Below, one piece after another: positions 37,586-46,656 of a stretch of DNA of 64,000 nucleotides. Every line of letters begins with the position of its first letter. The first letter of the stretch is position 1. The DNA lies in NCBI GenBank assembly GCA_028282885.1, contig JANQGX010000038.1, positions 1-64,000 of the forward strand, in the 5' to 3' direction. The notes beneath the pieces are model-generated. The model searched no databases, had not been told where the DNA came from, and worked only from the letters and a program-made list of their open reading frames with translations. The position numbers and the translations under genes are program-made. The DNA is from SAR324 cluster bacterium. GTDB taxonomy: Bacteria > SAR324 > XYD2-FULL-50-16.

Positions 37586-37622
37586 CACAGGCCGGCAACC
37601 GAGGGATGGTATTATCTGTAGC

Positions 37623-37742
37623 TGCTTTATCGTTAAAACCGGGCAATCCGAGATAAAGCATCTCCCGATACAAGCAGACGACATTGCCAATTTGACTGCT
37701 AAAAGCAAGCCGCGAGTGTGAAGGGACACGTTCATGTGTCCC
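37623..37742. terminator. Two hairpins between convergent operons
   Basis: Hairpin 1: TGCTTTATC (37623-37631) with GATAAAGCA (37652-37660). Hairpin 2: GGGACAC (37723-37729) with GTGTCCC (37736-37742). Neither has a good T run, but their place between two converging operons suggests transcription end points. Confidence 0.45.
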
Positions 37743-37752
37743 TATATAAGCA

Positions 37753-39651
37753 TTACTCTATCAACCAGTCCAGATTCAGATCGATCAGTTTTCCCCTTGT
37801 GGGTTTTCCTGACTCATCCCATCCGGAGACTTCATAATAGAGATCGATCATCTCCCTGAACGCCTTTTCATCTATGGGTTTGTCCTTGTGGGCACCCTCT
37901 TTGAATCCTTCGTGCCAGCGCCGGATAACCCTGTCATCCCCGGGACCGAATCCCTCCCTGGTATTGAAAATCCTGGACATATTCAGGGATCTTTCCGATG
38001 CTTTCATAATTTCGAACATACTGGTATTCCAACCGGTAATCGCCCGGATGGTCTCTACCAATCGCTCAAACTCCATGGCGTGAATCGGAACCGAACAGAA
38101 GTTGCAGATACCGTAGCAATTGTTGATACCCCAGACCCTTTGACCCACTGAAAAGTAACGGACCTTGTCGGTGTCATTTGCCAGGGGATCAACCGGTTTC
38201 AACAAACCCACCGGATTCAGCGGATCGATATTACCCATAAATGCCGTATCATGGGGACATTCCACGTGATCCGCACCGGTGGATGAGAGGGCATATCCAA
38301 GCGCCATGGCTGTTTTTCCCCGGCCGTCATGTGCGGGTAATTCACTTCCCTTGATATGAAATGCATAAGCATCGGCTCCTTTGCCGATCTTTTCAGCCGC
38401 CCGTTTCACGCCGTCAGCAAGGATATTCCCGATTCCTTCACGTTTGACAATCATCTCCAACAGCCAGATCATGGCATCGGCATCGCCAAAGGAGATAGAT
38501 CTTCCGCCCGTATCCTCTTTGGTTAAGATTCCGTGTTCATAGCACTCCATGGCGAAGGCAATTACACAGCCGGCTCCAATGGTATCAATACCTGCCAGCC
38601 CACAGATCTGGTTCCCCTTTCCGATCGCCGCAAGATCATCGATTTCGCACATGGAGCCGAGTGTTCCCAGGGTTTCATATTCAGGACCGCCATGCCTGAG
38701 ATCCAGCAAGTATTTTCCTTCCTTCTGCTCCACCTCTCGTTTACATTTTACAGCACAGGCATAACAGGTTCCCTTGGAGTGAAAAATGGTCTCGTGGTAT
38801 ATCTCATCATTGATCTTGTCAGCCCCGGAGAAAACACCATCCCTGAAATTATGAGTGGGCAGAATGCCATTGTGGTTCAGGATTGAGACCTGAAAAGTGG
38901 TGCCGAGCTTGGTCAGATTCACATTTGCGGGATGCTCTTTTATCCGTTTGTTGTGCCAACGCCCGATCTCCTTTAGCTTTTCCTTATCCGCCCAGTTCGG
39001 CTTTTCCTTACCCCTGACCGTAAGGGCTTTCAGGTTTTTGGATCCCATTACGGCTCCCATTCCCGTTCTGCCATGAAAATGGGCCATTTCGTGCTGAACG
39101 CTGGCAAAATAGACAAGATTCTCTCCGGCAGGGCCAATAGAGAGAGTTCGTACTCTCTTATCCTCCAGTTCCGACTGAATTCTCTCCTTGGTTTGCCAAT
39201 TATCAAGCCCCCAGAGGCTTTCCGCATTCCGAATCTCAACCTCTCCCTGGTGAATCCAGAGATATACGGGCTTTTCCGCTTTACCTTTAACCACCACGGC
39301 ATCAAAACCGGCAAACTTGAGTTCGGGCCCCCAATATCCTCCGGCTTCAGTTTCACCATAACCCCCGGATAAGGGAGATTTTGCAGCGATGGTAAACCGG
39401 TTGAATCCTGAAACAGGCGCTCCGGTCACGGCACTGCAAGCAAAGACCATGACATTATCTTCCGAAAGCGGATCGATCCCGGGTTGAAGCTCTTTTAGGA
39501 GGTAATAAGCGGCAATACCGGATCCGCCGACATAAGTCCGGTACCAGATTTCGTCGGGTTCCTCTATCTGCCAGGACATTTCGGACAGATTCACATGCAG
39601 GATTTTTCCGTTATAGCCAAAGGGACCTGCTGATTTATCAGTTTGAACCAT
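37753..39651 (-). CDS. Tungsten-type aldehyde:ferredoxin oxidoreductase
   Basis: 632 residues (family about 600-640). Start region GYNGKILHVNLSEM, FTIAAKSPLSGGYGET, the pterin-binding HFHGRTGMGAVMGSKNLKA, and 4Fe-4S cysteines in GTCYACAVKC and NCYGICNFC near the end; KGSELPAHDGRG and GADHVECPHD also fit. AOR enzymes oxidise aldehydes to acids and reduce ferredoxin, using tungstopterin, and are oxygen-sensitive. ATG at 39651 has GAGGAG six bases upstream; a TTG two codons earlier sits on the ribosome site and is unlikely. Last gene of the operon beginning at 41630, so it probably oxidises the aldehyde made in this pathway. Confidence 0.92.
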   Translation of the reverse strand: MVQTDKSAGPFGYNGKILHVNLSEMSWQIEEPDEIWYRTYVGGSGIAAYYLLKELQPGIDPLSEDNVMVFACSAVTGAPVSGFNRFTIAAKSPLSGGYGETEAGGYWGPELKFAGFDAVVVKGKAEKPVYLWIHQGEVEIRNAESLWGLDNWQTKERIQSELEDKRVRTLSIGPAGENLVYFASVQHEMAHFHGRTGMGAVMGSKNLKALTVRGKEKPNWADKEKLKEIGRWHNKRIKEHPANVNLTKLGTTFQVSILNHNGILPTHNFRDGVFSGADKINDEIYHETIFHSKGTCYACAVKCKREVEQKEGKYLLDLRHGGPEYETLGTLGSMCEIDDLAAIGKGNQICGLAGIDTIGAGCVIAFAMECYEHGILTKEDTGGRSISFGDADAMIWLLEMIVKREGIGNILADGVKRAAEKIGKGADAYAFHIKGSELPAHDGRGKTAMALGYALSSTGADHVECPHDTAFMGNIDPLNPVGLLKPVDPLANDTDKVRYFSVGQRVWGINNCYGICNFCSVPIHAMEFERLVETIRAITGWNTSMFEIMKASERSLNMSRIFNTREGFGPGDDRVIRRWHEGFKEGAHKDKPIDEKAFREMIDLYYEVSGWDESGKPTRGKLIDLNLDWLIE

Positions 39652-39687
39652 ATTCAACTCCTCAAGGAATCTGATGTCGTTTTTATT

Positions 39688-40701
39688 CTACTGCACTTGT
39701 CTCTTCAAGGTCATCAGGCTTTCATACATCTTCTCGTCAACCTCTATTCCGGAATGATGCGCACTGTCCCACATTTCCTTCTTCTTTGAACCCGGCAAGC
39801 GGGTTCCATCCTGCTCCAAGACAGCGGAAAGCAAGGTTTCAATTCTTTCGAAATAAGCATTTGCAGAGAGAGGTCCGGGCGCAATGGCAATGATCAATTG
39901 TCCAATATCGGGCGCAGGTCCTTCAGCAGCAAAGAAAGAGCTGGCTTCAAATCCAAAATGCGATGATGTCAGGGCTGCTGACAAAATCTCAACCATCAAC
40001 ACCAGGGTAGCTCCCTTGGCATCACCCATGGGCAGCATGGTACCGTCCATGGCTGCTCCTGCATCGGTGGTGGCTCTGCCTTCCGCATCAAGAGCCCATC
40101 CTTCGGGTATGGACTCCCCCTTTTCATAAGCAACTTTTACTTTTCCCCTTGCCACCTTAGAAAGGGAAAGATCGATCACCAGGGGATTCTTGGCTTTTCT
40201 GGGCGCTGCAAAGGCGATAGGGTTGGTTCCAAAAACGGCACTTTTCCCGCCCCAGGGAGCCATAGCCTTGGGACTATTGGAAAACACCAACGCCATCAAA
40301 CCCTGTCTGGCCAGTTTTTCCGCATGATATCCCAATGTTCCGCAATGATGTGAATTATGAATTGCTGCAACGCCAATTCCTGTTTTTGGCGTCAGTTTTG
40401 TCAATTCTGCCGTTGCCAGGTCGAAGGCCGGAAAAGCAAACCCGTGCCGGGCATCTACCCTGATAGCGGCATCAGCTACTTCAGTGACCTCGGGTTTGGC
40501 GAATCCGTCAACCTTACCACTTTTCGATTGTGCCGAGTATGAAGCCACTCGGGAGAGGCCATGACCTTTCTGCCCCTCTACCTCTGCCGCAACAAGAGCC
40601 CTGGCGACCAATCGCGCATTAACCGTTGATGTCTTATGATTCTCAAGAATGCCCGTGACCAAATCTATGGCATTTTCAATACTTAGTACCTTATTCGACA
40701 T
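39688..40701 (-). CDS. Malate/L-lactate dehydrogenase-family (Ldh2/ComC) oxidoreductase
   Basis: 337 residues. Family pattern: ARLVARALVAAEVEGQKGHGLSR, IGVAAIHNSHHCGTLGYHAEKLA, WGGKSAVFGTNPIAFAAP and VIDLSLS. Ldh2 enzymes use NAD(P) to interconvert 2-hydroxyacids and 2-oxoacids; the family includes ComC, an (R)-sulfolactate dehydrogenase, as well as malate, lactate, ureidoglycolate and 2,3-diketo-L-gulonate enzymes. The ATG at 40701 has GGAGGG six bases upstream; the ATG two codons before it overlaps the previous stop (ATGA) but touches the ribosome site. The next gene upstream encodes a second, unrelated 2-hydroxyacid dehydrogenase. Confidence 0.87.
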   Translation of the reverse strand: MSNKVLSIENAIDLVTGILENHKTSTVNARLVARALVAAEVEGQKGHGLSRVASYSAQSKSGKVDGFAKPEVTEVADAAIRVDARHGFAFPAFDLATAELTKLTPKTGIGVAAIHNSHHCGTLGYHAEKLARQGLMALVFSNSPKAMAPWGGKSAVFGTNPIAFAAPRKAKNPLVIDLSLSKVARGKVKVAYEKGESIPEGWALDAEGRATTDAGAAMDGTMLPMGDAKGATLVLMVEILSAALTSSHFGFEASSFFAAEGPAPDIGQLIIAIAPGPLSANAYFERIETLLSAVLEQDGTRLPGSKKKEMWDSAHHSGIEVDEKMYESLMTLKRQVQ

Positions 40702-40703
40702 GA

Positions 40704-41630
40704 TCATCCCTCCAATACCTTTCTGACATTATCTGCAGTCACGGCACTGACGCGTGTGTTGGATTCCACGGTGACTCCGGCAATGTGGGGAGTTAGAATC
40801 AGGTTTTTGATTCCTTTCATTTCTCGACCAAATTCCGCTGTCAAAGGCTCGTCCTCGTATACATCCAGGGCGGCTCCCCCTAGTTGGCCCGATTTGATAG
40901 CCGCAACCAGGGCCATATCATCAACCACCCCTCCCCGGGAGGCGTTAATTACCATTGAGCCCTTCTTCATGGATGCTATCGCCTTCCCGTCGATGAGATG
41001 TTTTGTCTCATCAGTTAACGGAACATGCAGGCTGATAACATCGGCTGTGACTATCAGCTCGTCCAGCGAAAGCGACTGTACATTTCCCCACGCCGGATCA
41101 TCCGGTTTTAAATACGGATCACTGGCAATAACTTTTATTCCCATGGCCTGGGCCATTTTTGCGGTCATTCGGGCAATACCTCCAAATCCGATCAATCCAA
41201 GCACTTTTCCTCCGGTCTCGTTTCCCATCAGCTCGGTCCGCGGCCAGGAGCCATCGGTCATCTCTTCGAAAGACTGGTAAGCCCCTCGGAACAGCATGAA
41301 AATCGCGGTCAAAACATACTCGGCAACCGCCAGATCATTGGCCCCTGTTGCCGGTAACACCTTAATCCCCCGTGCCTCGCAGGCATCGAGATCGATATTG
41401 TCCAGCCCCACCCCCAGCCGACCAACGGCTTTCAAGCGATCGGCTGCTTCCAGCAGCTTTCCTCGTACCTGGGTTCGGTTCCTGACAATAACTGCGTCTG
41501 CATCTTTTATCTCTGCCATTAACTCATCCTGCCGATCCACCAATGTTGGATCAAAAATGACAGTGAAATCACTCCTCAATCCGTCTACTGCCCCGCTATC
41601 CATGAATTCGGTAATAACGATTTTTTGCAT
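40704..41630 (-). CDS. D-2-hydroxyacid dehydrogenase (SerA/SlcC-like)
   Basis: 308 residues. NAD site LGLIGFGGIARMTAK in a Rossmann domain (about 140-165), ASRGGVVDD with the substrate-binding Arg, the Glu of DVYEDEP and catalytic His in LTPHIAGVT; LGVGLDNIDLDACEARGIKV is also typical. It lacks the ACT domain of biosynthetic SerA. Relatives include glycerate, phosphoglycerate and (S)-sulfolactate (SlcC) dehydrogenases. Ribosome site AGGA about nine bases before ATG. First gene of the operon with the Ldh2-type and AOR genes, behind the operator at 41663-41680. Confidence 0.9.
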   Translation of the reverse strand: MQKIVITEFMDSGAVDGLRSDFTVIFDPTLVDRQDELMAEIKDADAVIVRNRTQVRGKLLEAADRLKAVGRLGVGLDNIDLDACEARGIKVLPATGANDLAVAEYVLTAIFMLFRGAYQSFEEMTDGSWPRTELMGNETGGKVLGLIGFGGIARMTAKMAQAMGIKVIASDPYLKPDDPAWGNVQSLSLDELIVTADVISLHVPLTDETKHLIDGKAIASMKKGSMVINASRGGVVDDMALVAAIKSGQLGGAALDVYEDEPLTAEFGREMKGIKNLILTPHIAGVTVESNTRVSAVTADNVRKVLEG

Positions 41631-41662
41631 GATATCAGTTCCTATTTGTGATTCAGATTTAT

Positions 41663-41718
41663 GTCTTATATAAGATATATTTTATAGGAATAATACAAAT
41701 TCCGGGCATCTACGTCAA
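41663..41718 (-). promoter_or_regulatory. Promoter and GntR operator of the dehydrogenase-AOR operon
   Basis: Minus strand: -35 TTGACG (41713-41718), 17-base spacer, -10 TATTAT (41690-41695). Directly downstream, over the expected start of transcription, lies GTCTTATATAAGATATAT (41663-41680), containing the exact palindrome TCTTATATAAGA (41664-41675). It matches the sites at 33564 (17/18) and in 33726-33750 (about 15/18). The remaining 230 bases up to 41949 show nothing else. Confidence 0.65.
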
Positions 41719-41949
41719 TTGAATCAAGGGTGGTTTTAGGGTTTGAATAAACAAATCGATCAATTCGCAATAGGCCGCAATCACTCGACTTTCATAGCAT
41801 TTACAAACCATTCGCTCATTTGCTATGCAGACAGAAGGTTTCATTGAATCAGGCGGAGCCGGGACGATTAAGTAATGTAGGTGAGTTCAAAGAGTCGTTA
41901 ATTTCAGACTGTATCCAAAGCAGCTTTCACGAAACAGGCGGTAATCCAC

Positions 41950-43797
41950 ATGGAAAAGAGTGACATCACCCTGATCGAAGAGTTTAATAATGTATCATTC
42001 CCGGAATTTTCCAGATTGCTGGCTGAAAATCCGATCGGAATGAAACATCGGGAAATCATGCTGGCCAGACAGGCTGTTTTCAACTCCCTCAAAGCCCATC
42101 TTTGGGAAACCTACGCCTATCATGGATCGTTGGGAAGTCAGACTTTGATTAAGCGATTGATGGATCCAATAGCCCGGTCTTTTCGGGTATCCAGACTTAG
42201 CTATGAGCGTATTCAGAAGGACCAGGCCAATAGCAACGTCATTGCTCAATGGGTTGATCAGGAAAACGAAGGGATATACAGCATCGGCCTGCCAACTGAA
42301 ATTGTGCACAACCGACTCTCCGAAAACCGGGTGATTTTTTCCCTGGATTCTCCTGCCACCTCCAAAAAGAGCAGATTATTTCTGAAAGAGATGGGTTATC
42401 GCTCTGTGCTGATCGTTCCTTTCGCCAACGAGGGAGATGTAAAAAACAGTTATTTCCTTTTTTGCGAGTGTCATGAGAAGAGGGAATGGAATGATTTCGA
42501 TTTCCTGATTTTATCGGAACTGGTTCGGATCGTAACACATCAATCCAGACAGAGTCTCCGGGCGAAAAATGAGCATGACATGGATTCCAAACTGGCTATC
42601 AGGGAGAAGAAAGAGATTGAAGAGGAACTCCGCTCATCGAGAAAAACATTGCGACTGGTAATCGACAACATTCCACAATTTATCTATTGGAAAGACCGCA
42701 ATTCCGTATACCAGGGGTGTAACAGAAATTTCTCCAAAGCAGCCGGATTTTCATCTCCCAAGGATATCATTGGCAAAACGGACGATGAACTTGGTTGGCA
42801 AAAGGATCAGGTTGAATCGTATGTTTGCAGTGACAGACGGGTAATGGACAGCAATACTCCGGAGTTTCATATTATCGAAGAGCAGATTCGGGCTGATGGT
42901 TCCAAAACCTGGCTGGATACCAGCAAAATCCCCTTGCGTAACTGGGACGGTGAAGTGATCGGGATTTTGGGATCATACGATGACATAACCGAGGACCTGA
43001 TTGCTCAGAAAAAGGAAAAAGAGAAGGAACAGCAATTGCTGCAGGCGGATAAAATGATCTCACTTGGAATCCTGGCTTCCGGCGTCGCCCATGAAATTAA
43101 TAATCCCAACCAGTTCATCATGTCCAATCTGCCCCCTTTAAAAAAGGCGCTGGAGGAATCACAACCCATCCTGGAGAAATATTGCGAGGAATACGGTGAT
43201 TTCAGGATTGGAGGATTGAACTATTCCGAAGTCAGGGACAGACTCCCAGTTCTCTTCAATAATATTATGGAGGGGTCACAACGTATAAAAAATATTGTGA
43301 AGGAGCTTCGTGAATACATCAAGGGTTATCCTGCCGAGCACTCGGAAACCATCCGGTTCAATAGCGTGGTTCATTCCGCCTTGACCCTGCTTAGCAATCT
43401 GATCGGCAAATCCACTAATGCTTTTTTTGTTGATTATGGCAGGAACATGCCTGTCATTACAGGCCATTATCAACGTTTGGAACAGGTGGTCATTAACCTC
43501 GTGCAAAATGCCTGTCAGGCATTGACCTGCAAAGAGGAGAAGATTTCTATTGCTACCCGCTTCAATGAGGGTGAAAGGTCAGTGCTTTTGACCGTAAGCG
43601 ATGAAGGCGTTGGCATCCCCGAAGATCAACTGGACCGTGTGACGGACCTTTTTTTTACCACAAAACGAGAAATTGGCGGAATCGGTCTTGGTCTTGCCAT
43701 TTCATCCAAAATTGTCATCGAGCATGGCGGAAAACTGATATTTACACCGAGTATCAAAAAAGGTACCGTGGTCACCATGAGCCTCCCGGTCAGGTAG
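41950..43797 (+). CDS. Cytoplasmic GAF-PAS sensor histidine kinase
   Basis: 615 residues without membrane segments. GAF-like domain (about 45-205), a coil, PAS (about 232-345, IPQFIYWKDRNSVYQGCNRNF), phospho-accepting His381 in SGVAHEINNPNQ, and ATPase motifs NLVQNACQAL, DEGVGIP and GGIGLGLAISSKI. The HEINNPNQF branch commonly pairs with NtrC-type regulators, and one follows 60 bases downstream. ATG has GGCGG about eight bases upstream. Confidence 0.9.
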   Translation: MEKSDITLIEEFNNVSFPEFSRLLAENPIGMKHREIMLARQAVFNSLKAHLWETYAYHGSLGSQTLIKRLMDPIARSFRVSRLSYERIQKDQANSNVIAQWVDQENEGIYSIGLPTEIVHNRLSENRVIFSLDSPATSKKSRLFLKEMGYRSVLIVPFANEGDVKNSYFLFCECHEKREWNDFDFLILSELVRIVTHQSRQSLRAKNEHDMDSKLAIREKKEIEEELRSSRKTLRLVIDNIPQFIYWKDRNSVYQGCNRNFSKAAGFSSPKDIIGKTDDELGWQKDQVESYVCSDRRVMDSNTPEFHIIEEQIRADGSKTWLDTSKIPLRNWDGEVIGILGSYDDITEDLIAQKKEKEKEQQLLQADKMISLGILASGVAHEINNPNQFIMSNLPPLKKALEESQPILEKYCEEYGDFRIGGLNYSEVRDRLPVLFNNIMEGSQRIKNIVKELREYIKGYPAEHSETIRFNSVVHSALTLLSNLIGKSTNAFFVDYGRNMPVITGHYQRLEQVVINLVQNACQALTCKEEKISIATRFNEGERSVLLTVSDEGVGIPEDQLDRVTDLFFTTKREIGGIGLGLAISSKIVIEHGGKLIFTPSIKKGTVVTMSLPVR

Positions 43798-43857
43798 GGA
43801 GCCGATGAGGGTTGTTCCAGCCCCCAAAAAAGGGCAAATGGAAAACCTGTCGAGTCA

Positions 43858-45354
43858 ATGTCTCATTTCAATCCGACTTGTAAGTCTTTCGAAGCGGTCA
43901 GCATCATGAATAAACTGGTCTACCCGGAACTACCCATCCTTCTAATCGACGATGAACAGGAAATTCTGGACGGTTGTGAGTTTATCCTGAAGTCCAACGG
44001 AATCAATAACATCCTGACCTGTCAGAACCCTCAGGAAGTGATGAAGCTGGTCAGGGACAGGGAAGTAACTGCTATTCTTTTGGATCTCCTGATGCCCAAA
44101 AAGTCCGGACAGGAACTGCTGGCAGAGATCAGGGATTTTTCACCGGAACTGCCGGTGATGATTCTCACCGGTCTGAATGATATCGATACCGCCGTGAATT
44201 GCATGAAAGCCGGTGCTTTCGATTACCTTGTCAAACCGGTGGAAGAACAGAGGTTGGTAACCTGTGTAAAAAGAGCCATTGAGCGACAGGAGGAGAGGAG
44301 GGAATACCGGATCTTCAAGCAGCTTGTTCTCAGCGATGAACTGGGACACCCTGAAGCCTTTTCAGAAATCGTGACCAATAATAAAAGCATTCGTTCCATT
44401 TTCCAGTATGTGGAAGCTATCTCGGGAACCACCAAACCAGTTCTGATCACCGGTGCATCAGGGGTGGGAAAAGAGCTGATGGCACGTTCCATCCACGATT
44501 TGAGCAGACCTAAAGCGCCCTTTATTTCAGTAAATATTGCGGGACTGGATGAAAACCTCTTTTCGGACACGCTTTTCGGCCACCTCAAGGGAGCCTATAC
44601 CGGAGCCGATTCCAAACGTCAGGGCCTGATAGAGAGGGCAGCAGGGGGTACGTTGTTTTTGGATGAGATCGGCGACCTGAGTTCGTCCAGTCAAATTAGA
44701 CTGCTGCGTCTATTGGAGGATGGGGAATACTTTCCGGTGGGATCCGATGTGGCCAAGGCGTCCAGCGCACGGATTATCACAGCCACCAACCAGGATCTGA
44801 AGAAACTGAGAGAAAAGGAGCTGTTCCGGACCGATCTTTACTACCGGCTGCAGACTCATCATGTCCATCTACCCCCTCTTCAGGATCGATTGGATGATCT
44901 TCCGGTTCTTGTTGATCACTTTCTGGAAAAGTCTGCCAACACTTTGGATAAATCGAAACCGACCGCCCCCAAAGAACTGATCCCGCTTTTGGCCAGCTAT
45001 CATTTCCCAGGTAATATCAGAGAATTACAATCCATGATTTTCGATGCGGTCAGTCATCACAAATCGAGAATCCTTTCTCTGAACCGTTTCAAGGAGCATA
45101 TTGATAAGCATAGGGGACCAATGCCAATCAAGACCCGCACCGGAGATTCCCCCACCAGACTGCTTTCACTCTTCGATAAAATCCCAACCCTGAAAGAAGC
45201 TCGCCTGGCATTGGTTAACGAGGCTATTGACCGTAGCAACGGAAATATTTCCGTCGCCGCAAAAATGTTGGGGATTTCCCGTTCAGGGCTCAGTAAATTG
45301 CTCAAGAGAATCGATTCCGGAGATGGCCGCCTAAACCTTCGACAAGGCAGGTGA
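43858..45354 (+). CDS. NtrC-family sigma-54-dependent response regulator
   Basis: 498 residues. Receiver domain (about 22-140) with D31-D32 and phospho-accepting D76 in LLDLLMP; AAA+ domain with Walker A GASGVGKE (about 199-206), the sigma-54 contact loop GAYTGA (245-250, Tyr in place of the common Phe), Walker B GGTLFLDEIGDL, and a Fis-type HTH at the end (NISVAAKMLGISRSGLSKLLKRI). It activates sigma-54 promoters after phosphorylation, presumably by the kinase just upstream. A later ATG at 43906 (MNKLVYPELPILLIDDEQ) is an alternative start. Confidence 0.92.
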   Translation: MSHFNPTCKSFEAVSIMNKLVYPELPILLIDDEQEILDGCEFILKSNGINNILTCQNPQEVMKLVRDREVTAILLDLLMPKKSGQELLAEIRDFSPELPVMILTGLNDIDTAVNCMKAGAFDYLVKPVEEQRLVTCVKRAIERQEERREYRIFKQLVLSDELGHPEAFSEIVTNNKSIRSIFQYVEAISGTTKPVLITGASGVGKELMARSIHDLSRPKAPFISVNIAGLDENLFSDTLFGHLKGAYTGADSKRQGLIERAAGGTLFLDEIGDLSSSSQIRLLRLLEDGEYFPVGSDVAKASSARIITATNQDLKKLREKELFRTDLYYRLQTHHVHLPPLQDRLDDLPVLVDHFLEKSANTLDKSKPTAPKELIPLLASYHFPGNIRELQSMIFDAVSHHKSRILSLNRFKEHIDKHRGPMPIKTRTGDSPTRLLSLFDKIPTLKEARLALVNEAIDRSNGNISVAAKMLGISRSGLSKLLKRIDSGDGRLNLRQGR

Positions 45355-45961
45355 TCCGTTATAATAAGGCTAATTACATATCATCGAGAGAATACCGGAT
45401 CAAAACCTGAGGTGCAAAACTCGTATTGCCGGACCTATGAGATTCACGGTAGCGAATGAATCCATCCCCTTGAATTGTGAGGCTTACAGCACAAGACTCC
45501 GTGGAAACGATCTGTTGACCGTAACTGCAAGCTTGGCTCCTCATGATTTTGAATCCGAATCGTTTAGACACTTCCAACTCGGATGCAGTGCAGTACTGTT
45601 TTGTTTATGTAAAAGACTGCGCGCACCCTTCGATTCTGTTCCACTATAAAAAACCATCGCAAATTGATTCGTTAACGATGTGACAAATGTCACCACGGGG
45701 ACTTCTGTCACCCAAATCCCGTTTCCGACTGGTATAGAGGGCTATCGCAGGTTCTTTTCCCTGGATACGTGACTTTTGTCACGCTGTTTCTTTATCTCGG
45801 TATTGAAAAATACCCTATTATTTCATTGATATAGCCAATCATCACGGACGGCACAGCTCTGGCAGTCAAATGCGGGTTGGCAAATCGGCAGAATGGTGAG
45901 TATCCGGATAGTTTTCCGGGATCATTGATCCCTATTCCTATATGCAAATGGATGAAAACCC
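45355..45961. other. 607-bp intergenic region
   Basis: Between the response regulator and the RsbW-like gene. Apart from three GTGA-N6-TCAC-type sites (45680-45783) I see no gene; frames at 45437-45649 and 45374-45577 are on opposite strands and look accidental. Confidence 0.5.
45680..45783. promoter_or_regulatory. Three CRP-like GTGA-N6-TCAC palindromes
   Basis: GTGACAAATGTCAC at 45680-45693, GGGACTTCTGTCAC at 45698-45711 (one mismatch in the core) and GTGACTTTTGTCAC at 45769-45782. All fit GTGAC-N4-GTCAC and thus the CRP-family consensus GTGA-N6-TCAC; the third is extended to CGTGAC...GTCACG. They lie 180-280 bases before the RsbW-like gene. A CRP/FNR-type regulator is the likeliest binder; the neighbouring NtrC-type regulator is an alternative, since such proteins also use paired upstream palindromes. 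Confidence 0.55.
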
Positions 45962-46399
45962 GTGATAGATCTGACAAAAAGCAATAGCTCAATCGTGTTT
46001 CAGACATCATCCTCTCCATCGGAAATGGGAGATGCGGTGACCGTTTTTTCGGATTTTCTGAGGGTACATCAAGTCTCGGAATCCGGAATAGAAAAAGCGA
46101 TTGTTGTGCTCCGGGAACTGCTGATCAATGCCATGAAACACGGAAACAGATACAACAGGTCGTACCCTGTCACGGTAAAGATTAATCAGCTGAATAACAG
46201 ACGGTTCAAGATTTCCGTGGAGGACCTGGGAAACGGTTTTGATTATAAATCTCTTGATACCCGACTGCCGGAGAACCCCAGGGAGTTCAAGTCTCGCGGG
46301 TATAAACTGATCAAGGCCATTACCGACTCTTTTGAATTCAACAAGAAAGGAAACCAGGTAACCGCATATATATCAACCTCGCTGGCAGATCAGGCGTAA
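45962..46399 (+). CDS. RsbW/SpoIIAB-like ATPase (anti-sigma-type serine kinase)
   Basis: 145 residues. HATPase_c_2 fold: N box ELLINAMKHGNRY at about 58-70, G1 box VEDLGNGFDY, then SRGYKLIKAITDSFEF. Such proteins bind or phosphorylate partners in partner-switching control of sigma factors or of other outputs. No STAS partner or sigma factor is encoded next to it. Start is GTG with a weak GGA upstream. Confidence 0.82.
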   Translation: MIDLTKSNSSIVFQTSSSPSEMGDAVTVFSDFLRVHQVSESGIEKAIVVLRELLINAMKHGNRYNRSYPVTVKINQLNNRRFKISVEDLGNGFDYKSLDTRLPENPREFKSRGYKLIKAITDSFEFNKKGNQVTAYISTSLADQA

Positions 46400-46439
46400 A
46401 CACGCCGGAACTGTTCAACCCTTTAGCTATAAAGTCACC

Positions 46440-46628
46440 ATGAAAAGATATATAAGTATCCTGCTGATAGCATTGATGCTGTTTTCGGGTTTTAGTTTTA
46501 CAACAGCATGCTCTTCCAACCAGGTCGAGGTCTCTACTTCAAAAAGACCACGATGTATGACAACCAGACCCACCAATTCAGGTATCCTGAAATATATCGA
46601 GTGTGGATTTGGAAACAAACATTTTTAA
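46440..46628 (+). CDS. Small putative lipoprotein or secreted peptide
   Basis: 62 residues. MKRYISILLIALMLFSGF is a good signal sequence followed by TTAC, a loose lipobox with Cys24. The rest is short, polar and unrecognised. No strong ribosome site. Could be real given its export signal and place between two plus-strand genes, but evidence is thin. Confidence 0.4.
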   Translation: MKRYISILLIALMLFSGFSFTTACSSNQVEVSTSKRPRCMTTRPTNSGILKYIECGFGNKHF

Positions 46629-46656
46629 TCGTTCAGTATAAATATTTAGTTCAGTG

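Noticed and set aside
45962..46399. Histidine kinase fragment
   Set aside because: Size and motif arrangement fit a complete HATPase_c_2 (RsbW-like) protein, not a truncated kinase.
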